Shown here: positions 34,537 to 44,476 of the stretch, piece after piece | How the letters are laid out: every line of letters starts with the position of its first letter | Position numbering within the stretch: position 1 is the first letter of the stretch | Origin: Candidatus Equadaptatus faecalis | GTDB lineage: Bacteria; Synergistota; Synergistia; Synergistales; Synergistaceae | Length of the DNA: 56,322 bases | Assembly: GCA_018065065.1 (NCBI GenBank) | Contig: JAGHTZ010000027.1 | Span: forward strand, 1 to 56,322 | Direction of reading: 5' to 3' | Made by a program: the position numbers and the translations under genes | Notes under the pieces: generated by a model | What the model was told of the DNA's origin: nothing | Seen by the model: the letters and a program-made list of their open reading frames with translations, nothing else | The model's database searches: none

Positions 34537-35145
34537 ATGAAAACAAAAATAGCGGTGCTCGTATCCGGCGGCGGAACAAATTTACAGGCTCTGCTTGACG
34601 CGGAAAAGGCGGGAAAAATCCCGAGCGGCGAAATTGCGCTCGTGGTCTCCAACAATTCCAAAGCCTTCGCTCTCGAACGCGCCGCAAAGGCGGGCGTCAG
34701 GGCGCTCTGCATAACGAAAAAGGACTGCGGCGGACAGGAACAATTTGAGGAAAAGCTTGCGGAAACGCTTGAAGAACACGGTATAGGTCTGATTATTCTC
34801 GCGGGCTTTATGTCCATACTCGGAGAAAAGTTCACGCGCCGCTTTGAAAACAGGATAATCAACGTGCACCCCGCGCTTATTCCCTCGTTCTGCGGAAAAG
34901 GCTATTACGGGCTTAAGGTTCACGAAGAGGCTCTGAAATACGGCGTAAAAGTAACCGGCGCAACGGTGCATTTCGTGAACGAAATTCCGGACGGCGGAAA
35001 AATAATTCTGCAGAAAGCGGTTGAAATCGAAGAAGGCGACACGCCGGAAATTCTGCAGAAACGCGTTATGGAGCAGGCTGAATGGATACTTCTGCCTCAG
35101 GCTGCCGAAATAGTTTCAAAACAGCTGGCGGGGAAAAACGCGTGA
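34537..35145 (+). CDS. purN: GAR formyltransferase
   Basis: A 202-residue PurN that formylates GAR with 10-formyl-THF. 'VSGGGTNLQALLDAE', the catalytic Asn-His-Asp set in 'INVHPALIPSF' (about 108) and 'HFVNEIPDGGKII' (about 146) are present. It starts one base after the FNT gene and its stop overlaps the next start (GTGA). Confidence 0.96.
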   Translation: MKTKIAVLVSGGGTNLQALLDAEKAGKIPSGEIALVVSNNSKAFALERAAKAGVRALCITKKDCGGQEQFEEKLAETLEEHGIGLIILAGFMSILGEKFTRRFENRIINVHPALIPSFCGKGYYGLKVHEEALKYGVKVTGATVHFVNEIPDGGKIILQKAVEIEEGDTPEILQKRVMEQAEWILLPQAAEIVSKQLAGKNA

Positions 35146-35606
35146 GACGCAGGGACAGGGAAGTAACCGACAGAGCGTGGATTGACGAAGTTGTCCGCGA
35201 AGCGGAATATATGACGCTTGCCCTGTCGGCGCCTGACGGTAGCCCCTACGCCGTGCCGGTGAATCACGTCTTTGACGGCGAAAATCTTTATTTTCACTGC
35301 GCGAAAGAGGGCTTGAAGCTCGACTGCATAAAAAACAGCCCGCGCGTCGCGTTCAACACGGTAGCTCAGGCTGAATACTATCAGAATCCGGAAAACAGAG
35401 TGTACACCACTCACTACAAATCGGTTTCAGGCTGGGGAACGGCGGAAATTCTGACGGACACGGCTGAAAAAATAAAAGCGCTTGAGCTTGTACGGAACAA
35501 ATTTATCAGGGGAGCTTACACCGTGAACGAAACGATTGCCGATTCTGTGTGCATAGTTAAAATTCACGTTGAAGAAATTTACGGCAAGAAAAACGACAAA
35601 ACGTAG
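35142..35606 (+). CDS. Pyridoxamine 5'-phosphate oxidase-like flavin-binding protein (NimA type)
   Basis: A 154-residue split-barrel protein of the nitroimidazole-resistance/PNPOx-like family. 'YMTLALSAPDGSPYAVPVNHVFDGENLYFHCAKEGLKLD' type strands and 'YKSVSGWGTAEIL' match it. Members bind FMN or heme and reduce varied substrates; no defined role in purine synthesis is known. The start is a GTG that overlaps the purN stop as GTGA, with GGGG upstream, so it is translated with purN. Confidence 0.82.
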   Translation: MRRRDREVTDRAWIDEVVREAEYMTLALSAPDGSPYAVPVNHVFDGENLYFHCAKEGLKLDCIKNSPRVAFNTVAQAEYYQNPENRVYTTHYKSVSGWGTAEILTDTAEKIKALELVRNKFIRGAYTVNETIADSVCIVKIHVEEIYGKKNDKT

Positions 35607-35669
35607 CAAAGCACGTTCCAGTCGGTTTTAATTTTCTAATTTTCAATACAGAAAGGCGAGGATGCACAA

Positions 35670-36299
35670 ATGAAAAATCTGCTTGAAATGCTCAGAAACA
35701 ATCCTTATCCGGGACGCGGGATAGTTGTAGGCAAAAACCGCGTTTATTATTTCATCATGGGCCGTTCCGTGAACAGCCGCAACAGAATTTTTTCGCTCAC
35801 CGAGGACGGAATCCGCACGGAAGCTTTTGACGCAGGCAAAATGCAGGATCCGAGCCTGATCATCTACCACCCCGTCCGCAAAACGGAAGAAGGCCTTATC
35901 GTAACAAACGGCAATCAGACCGACACAATCCGCGACCACGGCTTTATCGGCGGCTGTATGCAGCGCGAATACGAGCCTGACGAACCCAACTTTACGCCGA
36001 GAATTTCCGCAATGCTCTACGACGACGGAAGCTTTGACATTTCAATTCTGAAACATCTCGACGGACGCTGCCTGCGCGAATTTTTCAGCTACGAAGGCTG
36101 CGACGAGGGAAAAGGCTATTTCATCAGCACCTATCAGGGCGACGGAAGTCCGCTTCCGAGCTTCGCGGGAGAGCCGGTGGAAGTTGAAATGCCTGAGCCT
36201 GACGAGCTTTGGGCGGCGCTCAACGAAGACAACAAGGTTTCGCTTTACACGAGCGTCAGCGGCGAAGTAAAACTTTACAATAAAAATCTGGGGGACTAA
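35670..36299 (+). CDS. purO: IMP cyclohydrolase, PurO type
   Basis: A 209-residue protein of the archaeal-type IMP cyclohydrolase family. 'NPYPGRGIVVGKN', 'YFIMGRSVNSRNRIF', 'DPSLIIYHPVR' and 'VTNGNQTDTI' are its conserved blocks. It closes the FAICAR ring to IMP, the last step. In most bacteria this is done by the N-terminal domain of PurH, which is absent here. AAAGGCGAGG precedes the start. Confidence 0.88.
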   Translation: MKNLLEMLRNNPYPGRGIVVGKNRVYYFIMGRSVNSRNRIFSLTEDGIRTEAFDAGKMQDPSLIIYHPVRKTEEGLIVTNGNQTDTIRDHGFIGGCMQREYEPDEPNFTPRISAMLYDDGSFDISILKHLDGRCLREFFSYEGCDEGKGYFISTYQGDGSPLPSFAGEPVEVEMPEPDELWAALNEDNKVSLYTSVSGEVKLYNKNLGD

Positions 36300-36303
36300 G
36301 ACT

Positions 36304-37482
36304 ATGAAAGAATTTGAACTTAAATACGGCTGCAACCCTAATCAGAAACCCGCGAAAATTTTTATGAGAGACGGTTCGGAGCTGCCTGTCACGGTGCTCA
36401 ACGGACGCCCCGGCTTCATCAACCTTCTTGACGCCTTTAATTCATGGCAGCTTGTAAAGGAGCTTAAAGAGGCAACGGGACTTCCCTCTGCCGCGAGCTT
36501 CAAGCACGTTTCGCCGGCAGGCGCCGCCGTCGGTCTTCCGCTCAGCGATACAGACAAAAAAATCTACTTCGTGGAATCGGGAAAAGAACTCAGCCCCGTT
36601 GCCTGCGCATACATCAGGGCAAGAGGCGCTGACAGGCTCTGCTCATACGGCGACTGGGCGGCGCTCAGCGACACCTGCGACGCGGACACGGCAGAATATC
36701 TCAAGGCGGAAGTTTCAGACGGAATAATCGCGCCGGATTACACGCCGGAAGCGCTTGAAATTCTGAAAACGAAGAAAAAAGGCAACTACAACGTCGTTAA
36801 AATCGATTCCGCCTACGTTCCCGCGCTTCAGGAATACAAGGACGTATTCGGCGTCACCTTTGAACAGGGTCACAACAATTTCAAAATTGACGAAACTCTG
36901 CTCGAAAACATCGTAACAAAAAACAAAGAGCTTACGAAACAGGCAAAAATCGACCTCATCGTTTCACTCATCACGCTTAAATACACTCAGTCAAACTCTG
37001 TCTGCTACGTCAAGGACGGGCAGGCAATCGGCGTCGGCGCCGGACAGCAGAGCAGAATCCACTGCACAAGACTCGCCGGAAGCAAAGCCGACAACTGGTA
37101 TCTGCGCCAGAGCCCGAAGGTTCTTTCGCTTCAGTTTGTCGAGGGCATCAAACGCCCCGAACGCGACAACGCCATTGACGTCTATATCTCGGACGAATAC
37201 GAGGACGTGCTTGCCGAAGGCACTTGGCAGAAAATTTTCAAGGTAAAACCGGAAATCTTCACCGCGGAAGAAAAGAAAGCATGGATTGCAACGCAGAGCG
37301 GCGTAACGGTCGGCAGCGACGCGTTCTTCCCGTTCGGTGACAACATTGAGCGCGCAAGAAAATCGGGCGTTCAGTACGTTGCGGAACCGGGCGGCTCAAT
37401 CCGCGACGACAACGTAATCGAAACGGCGGACAAATACAACATGGTTCTTGCCTTCACGGGCATGCGCCTCTTCCACCACTAA
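36304..37482 (+). CDS. AICAR formyltransferase, stand-alone (PurH C-terminal domain type)
   Basis: A 392-residue protein corresponding only to the transformylase part of PurH. 'KYGCNPNQKPAKIF', 'SFKHVSPAGAAVG' (the Lys-His pair of the active site), 'YTQSNSVCYVKDGQAIGVGAGQQSRIHC' type motif and 'SDAFFPFGDNIERA' are present; no cyclohydrolase domain is fused. It converts AICAR to FAICAR with 10-formyl-THF. It starts four bases after purO, which supplies the missing activity. Confidence 0.92.
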   Translation: MKEFELKYGCNPNQKPAKIFMRDGSELPVTVLNGRPGFINLLDAFNSWQLVKELKEATGLPSAASFKHVSPAGAAVGLPLSDTDKKIYFVESGKELSPVACAYIRARGADRLCSYGDWAALSDTCDADTAEYLKAEVSDGIIAPDYTPEALEILKTKKKGNYNVVKIDSAYVPALQEYKDVFGVTFEQGHNNFKIDETLLENIVTKNKELTKQAKIDLIVSLITLKYTQSNSVCYVKDGQAIGVGAGQQSRIHCTRLAGSKADNWYLRQSPKVLSLQFVEGIKRPERDNAIDVYISDEYEDVLAEGTWQKIFKVKPEIFTAEEKKAWIATQSGVTVGSDAFFPFGDNIERARKSGVQYVAEPGGSIRDDNVIETADKYNMVLAFTGMRLFHH

Positions 37483-37494
37483 GGACAGCCTCTT

Positions 37495-38763
37495 ATGAAG
37501 CTCCTCGTTGTAGGCGGAGGCGGAAGGGAACACGCCATAATAAAAAAGCTGAAAGAAAATCCGGCGGTTGAAGAAATTTTTGCACTGCCTGGCAACGGCG
37601 GCATCGCAGACGATGCTGTCTGCGTTGATATCGGCGCGAAAGACATTGCCGGCATCGCAAAATTCGCGAAAGAAAACAGCATAGACTACGCCGTCGTGGC
37701 GCCTGACGACCCTCTTGTCCTCGGCTGCGTTGACAAGCTTGAAGAACAGGGCATTCCCTGCTTCGGGCCGCGTGCAGACGCCGCGATTATTGAAGGCAGC
37801 AAGGTTTTTTCCAAAAATCTTATGAAAAAATACAACATACCGACAGCTGCCTACGAAGTGTTTCGGGATATGAACGCCGCGCTTGCCTATATCGAAACGG
37901 CGCCGGTGCCGACGGTTATCAAGGCGGACGGGCTTGCTCTCGGCAAAGGCGTAATCATTGCGCAGACAAGAGACGAAGCCAAAGCGGCTGTGCTTGAAAT
38001 CATGCAGGACAAAAAATTCGGTGCAAGCGGCGATCAGATTGTTGTCGAAGAATTTCTTGAAGGGCCGGAGGTTTCCGTACTTTCTTTCACGGACGGCAAA
38101 ACCGTGGTGCCCATGATTTCCTCAATGGACCACAAACGCGCGGGGGACAACGACACCGGCTTAAACACCGGAGGCATGGGAACCGTAGCACCGAACCCGT
38201 ATTACACAAAGGAAATAGCGGACGTCTGCATGGAAAAAATTTTCCTGCCTACAATAAACGCGATGAACGCGGAAGGCCGCACCTTCAAGGGCTGTCTCTA
38301 TTTCGGGCTTATGCTTACGAAAGACGGCCCCAAGGTCATTGAGTACAACTGCCGTTTCGGCGACCCTGAAACGCAGGTTGTCCTTCCCCTGCTCGAAAGC
38401 GACCTGCTCACGGTAATGAAAGCCGTAACCGAAGAAAAGCTTTCGGAAACTGAGGTGCGCTTCAGCAAAAATCACGCCTGCTGCGTAATAATGGCGTCAA
38501 AGGGCTATCCGCAGAGCTACGAAAAGGGCTTTGAAATGAACATTCCGACAGAAATATCGGACAGGGTCTACGTCGCCGGAGCGGTCAGAAAAGACGGGAA
38601 ACTCCTGACAAACGGCGGACGCGTACTCGGCGCGACGGCTGTTGAGGAAACGCTTGAAAAAGCAATAAAATCAGCCTACGCGCTCGTCGGCAGGATAAGC
38701 TTTGAAAACGCGTATTTCCGCCACGACATAGGCGCGCGCGCAATGAAAGCCGGTAAAGAATAA
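37495..38763 (+). CDS. purD: Phosphoribosylamine--glycine ligase
   Basis: A 422-residue ATP-grasp ligase forming GAR. 'VVGGGGREHAIIKKL' at the start, the ATP-grasp core 'VIKADGLALGKGVIIA' and 'NTGGMGTVAPNPY' with 'EYNCRFGDPETQVVLPLL' are intact. It overlaps purL by one base. It acts on phosphoribosylamine made by the PurF step. Confidence 0.96.
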   Translation: MKLLVVGGGGREHAIIKKLKENPAVEEIFALPGNGGIADDAVCVDIGAKDIAGIAKFAKENSIDYAVVAPDDPLVLGCVDKLEEQGIPCFGPRADAAIIEGSKVFSKNLMKKYNIPTAAYEVFRDMNAALAYIETAPVPTVIKADGLALGKGVIIAQTRDEAKAAVLEIMQDKKFGASGDQIVVEEFLEGPEVSVLSFTDGKTVVPMISSMDHKRAGDNDTGLNTGGMGTVAPNPYYTKEIADVCMEKIFLPTINAMNAEGRTFKGCLYFGLMLTKDGPKVIEYNCRFGDPETQVVLPLLESDLLTVMKAVTEEKLSETEVRFSKNHACCVIMASKGYPQSYEKGFEMNIPTEISDRVYVAGAVRKDGKLLTNGGRVLGATAVEETLEKAIKSAYALVGRISFENAYFRHDIGARAMKAGKE

Positions 38764-41700
38764 TGGTCTACAGAGTTTTTGTTGAAAAAAAGGCGGAGCT
38801 TGCCAACGAAGCGAAAGCGCTGCTGAACGACCTTAAAACGCTGCTCGGCATAACGGGGCTGACAGGCTTGCGCATTCTGAACCGCTACGACGCGGAAGAC
38901 ATCGCCCCTGAGCTTTTTGAATACGCAAAAAAAGTCGTATTCTCTGAGCCGCAGCTTGACACGGCAGCGCGCGAGCCCGATTTCGGAGACGCAGTCGTTT
39001 TCGCCGTTGAATATCTGCCCGGCCAGTTCGACCAGAGAGCCGATTCAGCGGCGCAGTGCATACAGATAATATCCAAGGGCGAACGTTCTCTCATACGCTC
39101 GGCTAAGGTCTATGCGCTCTACGGAACGCTGACGGAAGCCGAAATAGCTGAAATAAAGAAATACGTAATCAACCCCGTTGAAGCGCGCGAAGCAGACCTC
39201 AATCTTCCCGCGACGCTTAAAACCGTGTACGACGTGCCGTCGGAAGTGGCGGTCATAGACGGTTTCAGGGATTTTACAAAAGACCGGCTGTCGGAATTTC
39301 TCACAGCCAACGGTCTCGCCATGGATCTTGACGACCTGCTCTTCTTCCAGTCCGCTTTCAAAAAAGAGGGGCGCGACCCGACGATAACGGAAATCAAACT
39401 GACGGATACCTACTGGTCGGATCACTGCAGACACACAACCTTCAACACGATAATTGACAGCGTAAGCTTTGAGGACAAATTCCTCCAAGGCTGCTGGGAC
39501 GAATATCTTGCCGCAAGAAAAGAGCTTGGCAGAACAAAACCCGTGTGTCTTATGGACATAGGAACGCTCGCGGCGAAATATCTCAAAGCACAGGGAAAGC
39601 TCAACAAGCTTGACGAATCCGAGGAAATAAACGCCTGCACGGTTAAAATTGAAATAGAGGCAGACGGCGTAAAAGAGCCGTGGCTTCTGCTTTTCAAAAA
39701 CGAAACGCACAACCACCCCACGGAAATAGAACCGTTCGGCGGAGCTGCTACCTGCGTCGGGGGCGCAATCAGAGACCCGCTTTCGGGGCGTTCCTACGTG
39801 TACGGAGCAATGCGCCTCACGGGCGCGGCAAACCCGCTTGCGCCGGTCAGCGAAACGATTCCGGGCAAGCTTCCGCAGCGCAAAATCGTCACCACCGCCG
39901 CGAACGGCTATTCTTCCTACGGAAACCAGATAGGACTTGCCACCGGCATAGTTGACGAAATTTACCACCCGGGCTACGCGGCGAAACGCATGGAGATAGG
40001 GGCGGTTATAGCGGCTGCCCCCGCCGAAAACGTGCGCAGGGAGCGCCCTGCCCCGGGAGACGTTGTAATCCTTCTCGGCGGAAGCACGGGACGCGACGGC
40101 ATAGGCGGCGCGACGGGCGCCTCCAAGGCGCACGACAGCCATTCCGTCGAGACCTGCGGAGCCGAAGTGCAGAAAGGCAACGCGCCTGAAGAAAGAAAAC
40201 TGCAGAGACTTTTCAGAAATCCGGAAGCGAGCAGGCTTATAAAACGCTGCAACGACTTTGGAGCCGGAGGCGTCTCAGTCGCCATAGGCGAGCTTGCCGA
40301 CGGTCTTGAAATAAATCTTGACGCCGTACCGAAAAAATACGAAGGACTTGACGGCACGGAGCTTGCTATAAGCGAATCGCAGGAACGCATGGCGGTAGTC
40401 GTCGAGGCGGCGGAACTTGAGCATTTCCTCGCGCTTGCCGAAAAGGAAAATCTCCAGGCGTGCAAGGTCGCCGAAGTAACCGAAACACCGCGGCTTGTAA
40501 TGCACTGGAACGGAAAGACCATCGTTGACATCAGCCGCGAATTTCTGGACTCAAACGGCGCAGAAAAACACATCACGATAGAAACTGCGAACTCTGAACT
40601 TAAAGCAAAAGAAATATCCGGAAGCTTTGCGGAAAATCTCCGCGCTGCCGCCTCCGACCTGAACTGCTGCTCAAAACGCGGACTTGCCGAACGCTTTGAC
40701 TCCACGATAGGCGCGGGCACGGTGCTTATGCCATTCGGCGGCAAAAACCAGCTCACGCCGGTACAGGCAATGGCACAAAAAATTTCGGTTGAAAAGAAAC
40801 ACACGGACGACTGCTCCTTAATGAGCTGGGGCTACAATCCGTTCCTCACGGAACAGAGCCCCTGCCGGGGCTCGTACCTCGCCGTTGTGGAATCCGTCTG
40901 CAAACTGATTGCAAGCGGCGCGGAATTTAAAGACGTCTATCTCACCTTCCAGGAATATTTTGAAAAACTCGGACGCGACCCGAAACGCTGGGGCAAGCCG
41001 TTCGCGGCTCTGCTCGGCGCGTTTAAGGCACAGAAAGAACTCGGTATAGCCGCGATAGGCGGCAAAGACTCGATGAGCGGAAGCTTTGAAAAGCTGGACG
41101 TTCCGCCAACGCTCGTGTCATTTGCCGTAACAACGCAGAAGACGTCAGACATCGTTTCGCCGGAATTCAAGGCGGCGGGACACCGCGTAATACGCCTTGC
41201 GCCCGAAAAAGACGAAGACGGACTGCCGAAAGCGGACAGCCTGCTCAAAATATTCTCCCGCGTCACGGAACTTCTCAGAAGCGGCTCTGCCGTTTCCTGC
41301 TACACGCCGTGCATAGGCGGCTGCGCGGAAGCTGTTATGAAAATGGGCTTCGGCAACGGCTTCGGCTTTGCCTTTGACGGCAGTCTCTCGCTCAAAGACG
41401 TATTCGATTACGATTACGGCTCATTCCTGCTTGAAGTTACGGGAAACGAAGAGCCTGACAAAACCTTCGGCACAGTCACGGACGACGGGCAATTCTCGTT
41501 CAAAGACGAAAAAGTTTCCTTCGGCGAAATACTCTCGCTTTACGAAAACAAGCTTGAACCGGTATTCAGCTGCAACATTCCCGACGCAAAAGGCGTTTTC
41601 GCCAACTTTGAATACGCCGCCGAAACGCGCCCCGCACCGCTGATGAAATGCGCGCGCCCGAAGGTGCTCATACCGGCGTTCCCAGGAACGAACTGCGAAT

Positions 41701-42461
41701 ACGACAGCGCAAAGGCAATGGAAGACGCCGGCGCAGAAACGGAAATAATCGTTGTTAAGAATCTGACCCCGCAGGCAATCGCCGAAAGCGTTGACTATTT
41801 CGCCAAACGGCTTGAAACAGCGCAGATGATATTCATTCCGGGCGGCTTCTCCGGCGCGGACGAGCCTGACGGAAGCGCGAAATTCATCACCGCCTTCTTC
41901 CGCAACGAAGCGGTAAAAGATAAGGTGACAGACCTGCTCGACAAACGCGGCGGACTTGTCTGCGGAATATGCAACGGTTTCCAGGCGCTTGTAAAGCTCG
42001 GACTCGTGCCCTACGGCAGAATAATCGACACCGATGAACACTGCCCCACGCTCACCTTCAACACGATAGCGCGCCACCAGTCCCGAATAGTCAGAACGCG
42101 CATAGCGTCAAACAAATCGCCGTGGCTCGCGCTCACAAAGCCCGGGGAAATATACAGCTGCCCCGTATCGCACGGAGAGGGACGCTTCCTTGTCTCTGAC
42201 AAGCTTCTGCGCAGCCTCGCGGCAAACGGACAAATTGCGACACAGTACGTTGACCTTGACGGAAACGCCTCGGCTGACGTGCATTTCAACCCCAACGGCT
42301 CAATCTGCGCCGTTGAGGGCATAACCTCGCCTGACGGACGCGTGTTCGGAAAAATGGGACACAGCGAACGCAGAGGCTCCGGACTTTACAAAAACGTGCC
42401 TGGGAACTACGATAACCGAATGTTTGAAGCAGCAGTACAATACTTTAAGGAGGAGATATAA
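38763..42461 (+). CDS. purL: FGAM synthase, large fused form
   Basis: A 1232-residue single-chain FGAM synthase: N-terminal PurS-like part, two PurL (AIRS-type) domains (about 170-950) with 'SDHCRHTTFNT', 'NETHNHPTEIEPFGGAATCVGGAIRD' type motif and 'AIGGKDSMSGSF', and a C-terminal class I glutaminase (about 975-1232) with nucleophile cysteine in 'VCGICNGFQALVKLG' and histidine in 'SHGEGRF'. This is the clostridial/proteobacterial-like fused architecture; no separate purS or purQ is present or needed. Unlike the PurF of this operon, its glutaminase is complete. Confidence 0.95.
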   Translation: MVYRVFVEKKAELANEAKALLNDLKTLLGITGLTGLRILNRYDAEDIAPELFEYAKKVVFSEPQLDTAAREPDFGDAVVFAVEYLPGQFDQRADSAAQCIQIISKGERSLIRSAKVYALYGTLTEAEIAEIKKYVINPVEAREADLNLPATLKTVYDVPSEVAVIDGFRDFTKDRLSEFLTANGLAMDLDDLLFFQSAFKKEGRDPTITEIKLTDTYWSDHCRHTTFNTIIDSVSFEDKFLQGCWDEYLAARKELGRTKPVCLMDIGTLAAKYLKAQGKLNKLDESEEINACTVKIEIEADGVKEPWLLLFKNETHNHPTEIEPFGGAATCVGGAIRDPLSGRSYVYGAMRLTGAANPLAPVSETIPGKLPQRKIVTTAANGYSSYGNQIGLATGIVDEIYHPGYAAKRMEIGAVIAAAPAENVRRERPAPGDVVILLGGSTGRDGIGGATGASKAHDSHSVETCGAEVQKGNAPEERKLQRLFRNPEASRLIKRCNDFGAGGVSVAIGELADGLEINLDAVPKKYEGLDGTELAISESQERMAVVVEAAELEHFLALAEKENLQACKVAEVTETPRLVMHWNGKTIVDISREFLDSNGAEKHITIETANSELKAKEISGSFAENLRAAASDLNCCSKRGLAERFDSTIGAGTVLMPFGGKNQLTPVQAMAQKISVEKKHTDDCSLMSWGYNPFLTEQSPCRGSYLAVVESVCKLIASGAEFKDVYLTFQEYFEKLGRDPKRWGKPFAALLGAFKAQKELGIAAIGGKDSMSGSFEKLDVPPTLVSFAVTTQKTSDIVSPEFKAAGHRVIRLAPEKDEDGLPKADSLLKIFSRVTELLRSGSAVSCYTPCIGGCAEAVMKMGFGNGFGFAFDGSLSLKDVFDYDYGSFLLEVTGNEEPDKTFGTVTDDGQFSFKDEKVSFGEILSLYENKLEPVFSCNIPDAKGVFANFEYAAETRPAPLMKCARPKVLIPAFPGTNCEYDSAKAMEDAGAETEIIVVKNLTPQAIAESVDYFAKRLETAQMIFIPGGFSGADEPDGSAKFITAFFRNEAVKDKVTDLLDKRGGLVCGICNGFQALVKLGLVPYGRIIDTDEHCPTLTFNTIARHQSRIVRTRIASNKSPWLALTKPGEIYSCPVSHGEGRFLVSDKLLRSLAANGQIATQYVDLDGNASADVHFNPNGSICAVEGITSPDGRVFGKMGHSERRGSGLYKNVPGNYDNRMFEAAVQYFKEEI

Positions 42462-44138
42462 ATGACCTGGAAATCTGACATTGAAATCGCACAGGAATGT
42501 GTACTCGAACCGATAGGCAAAATAGCCGAAAAAGCGCACGTTGACGAGAAGTACATTGAGCAGTACGGACGCTGGAAAGCGAAAGTTGATCCGGCGCTCA
42601 TCAAGGAAACGGACAGAAAAGACGGAAAACTCATCCTCGTAACGGCAATCACCCCGACACCTGCCGGCGAAGGCAAAACGACCACCACTATCGGACTTGC
42701 CGACGGACTGAAACTCATCGGCAAAGACGTCGTCGTCGCTCTCCGCGAACCCTCGCTCGGACCTGTCTTCGGCGTAAAAGGCGGCGCGGCCGGAGGCGGC
42801 TATGCTCAGGTTGTGCCTATGGAAGACATCAATCTCCACTTCACGGGAGACTTCCACGCAATCGGCGCTGCCAACAACCTGCTCGCCGCAATGCTCGACA
42901 ACCACATTCAGCAGGGCAATGCGCTCGGCATAGACGTCCGCCGCATAACGTGGAAACGCTGCGTTGACATGAACGACAGACAGCTCCGCTTCATCGCCGA
43001 CGGACTCGGCGGCAAAGCAAACGGCACGCCGCGCGAAGACGGCTTTGACATCACAGTCGCAAGCGAAATAATGGCTGTCTTCTGCCTTGCAAGCTCAATC
43101 ACCGACCTCAAGGCACGCCTTGCAAGAATAATCGTCGGCTACAGCTTCGACGGAAAACCGGTAACAGCCGGCGACCTCAAAGCCGTAGGCGCCATGACCG
43201 CCCTGCTTAAAGACGCGCTCAAACCGAACCTCGTACAGACCCTCGAAGGCACGCCCGCATTCGTACACGGCGGACCGTTCGCAAACATCGCGCACGGCTG
43301 CAACTCAGTCATGGCAACGCGCCTCGCTCTTAAAATGGGCGACTACACCGTCACGGAAGCCGGATTTGGCGCAGACCTCGGAGCGGAAAAATTCCTTGAC
43401 ATCAAATGCCGCATGGCGGGACTCACCCCCGACGCGGTCGTCGTCGTCGCCACCGTCCGCGCCCTTAAAATGCACGGCGGACTTGACAAAAAATCGCTCA
43501 ACACGGAAGACCTCGCGGCGCTCGAAAAAGGCATACCCAACCTTCTCCGCCACGTGTCAAACATCAAAAACGTGTATCAGCTTCCCTGCGTCGTCGCGGT
43601 CAACCGCTTCCCGACAGACACCGACGCTGAAATCGACTTCATCATCAAAAAATGCCGCGAACTCGGCGTCAACACCGTTCTCTCAACAGTATGGGCAGAA
43701 GGCGGCAAAGGCGGTGTAGAACTCGCGAAAGAAGTCGTGCGCCTCTGCGAAGAAGAAAAAGGCAATTTCACCTTCTCCTACGAACTTGACGGAAGCATTG
43801 AAGACAAAATCAACGCCGTTGTCACGAAAATCTACGGCGGCAAAGGCATCTCAATCCTTCCGAACGCGAAAAAACAGATACAGGAACTCACAGCCCTCGG
43901 CTATGACAAAATCCCTGTCTGCATAGCGAAAACACAGTACAGCTTCTCCGACGACGCCTCAAAACTCGGCGCGCCCGAAGACTTCACCGTAACGGTCAAA
44001 AACGTAAAAGTCTCCGCCGGAGCCGGCTTCGTCGTCGTCCTCACAGGAGACATAATGACCATGCCCGGACTTCCGAAAGTGCCCGCGGCGGAAAAAATTG
44101 ACGTGGACGAAAACGGACGTATTTCGGGTCTGTTCTAA
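42462..44138 (+). CDS. fhs: Formate--tetrahydrofolate ligase
   Basis: A 558-residue enzyme that joins formate to THF using ATP, giving 10-formyl-THF. The P-loop '[20 protein letters not shown]' (about 61-80) and '[23 protein letters not shown]' type segment are complete. It starts directly at the end of purL with GGAGGAGA in front, making one-carbon donor supply part of the purine operon. It ends the operon. A diverged copy of its last 79 bases follows at 44200-44278. Confidence 0.97.
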   Translation: MTWKSDIEIAQECVLEPIGKIAEKAHVDEKYIEQYGRWKAKVDPALIKETDRKDGKLILVTAITPTPAGEGKTTTTIGLADGLKLIGKDVVVALREPSLGPVFGVKGGAAGGGYAQVVPMEDINLHFTGDFHAIGAANNLLAAMLDNHIQQGNALGIDVRRITWKRCVDMNDRQLRFIADGLGGKANGTPREDGFDITVASEIMAVFCLASSITDLKARLARIIVGYSFDGKPVTAGDLKAVGAMTALLKDALKPNLVQTLEGTPAFVHGGPFANIAHGCNSVMATRLALKMGDYTVTEAGFGADLGAEKFLDIKCRMAGLTPDAVVVVATVRALKMHGGLDKKSLNTEDLAALEKGIPNLLRHVSNIKNVYQLPCVVAVNRFPTDTDAEIDFIIKKCRELGVNTVLSTVWAEGGKGGVELAKEVVRLCEEEKGNFTFSYELDGSIEDKINAVVTKIYGGKGISILPNAKKQIQELTALGYDKIPVCIAKTQYSFSDDASKLGAPEDFTVTVKNVKVSAGAGFVVVLTGDIMTMPGLPKVPAAEKIDVDENGRISGLF

Positions 44139-44157
44139 AAACAAACAGTCCGGCAGA

Positions 44158-44192
44158 GTACGAACCGGGCTCCTGCTTCTTCCGGTTCGTAC
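44158..44192 (+). terminator. Hairpin behind fhs, probable operon terminator
   Basis: A perfect 11-bp stem GTACGAACCGG / CCGGTTCGTAC with a 13-base loop, 19 bases after the fhs stop, then CTCTT. The T-run is short, so termination may be partial. It lies exactly between the true fhs tail and its copy. Confidence 0.6.
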
Positions 44193-44199
44193 CTCTTAA

Positions 44200-44278
44200 G
44201 ACTTCCAAGTGCCCGCAGCGGAAAAAATCGACGTTGACGAAAACGGCAGAATTTCAGGACTGTTCTAAAAACAAACAA
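44200..44278 (+). pseudogene. Diverged duplicate of the fhs 3' end
   Basis: These 79 bases repeat the final codons, stop codon and first 3'-flank of fhs (44068-44148): the frame for '[19 protein letters not shown]' with stop, then AAAACAAACA. The copy differs at about ten, mostly third-codon, positions and lacks two bases near its start. Synonymous differences show that it descends from a functional but different fhs allele rather than from a recent tandem copying. Confidence 0.85.
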
Positions 44279-44306
44279 TTTTAACTCCCTATTTGCAATA
44301 CAAAAG

Positions 44307-44334
44307 CAATCTCCCCGCCTGCGCGGGGAGATTG
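44307..44334. repeat. Hairpin repeat, copy 1
   Basis: CAATCTCCCCGC-CTGC-GCGGGGAGATTG, a perfect 12-bp stem. Related hairpins stand at 45921-45947 and 47374-47393. It may also end transcription from fhs, as ATTGTTTATTTT follows. Confidence 0.7.
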
Positions 44335-44378
44335 TTTATTTTCGTCAATTTAATAAATCCGGTCATAGCAACGCTTCG

Positions 44379-44476
44379 CAGCTTAAAGTGTCCCGTTTGG
44401 TACTTTTTTACAGCCTTAAATTGTACATTTTGGCACTTTTTTGGAGCCTTAAATTGTACATTTTTGCAAAAACGGG
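44379..44476 (+). repeat. Three tandem 33-bp repeats over the ATPase promoter
   Basis: Units start at 44379, 44411 and 44444 (spacing 32 and 33). Copies 2 and 3 share 'AGCCTTAAATTGTACATTTT'; copy 1 is a diverged version. Each holds the near-palindrome AAATTGTACATTTT. In copy 3 TTGTAC is the -35 box of the promoter for the next gene, so bound proteins spaced three helical turns apart could control it. Confidence 0.75.

Noticed and set aside
39045-40142. 365-codon open frame antisense to purL
   Set aside because: Mirror frame of a well-supported gene; no family resemblance, Arg/Tyr/Phe-rich as expected from complemented codons.
44379-44476. CRISPR-like repeats
   Set aside because: Units of 33 bases are directly adjacent and the whole unit is repeated; no spacers.
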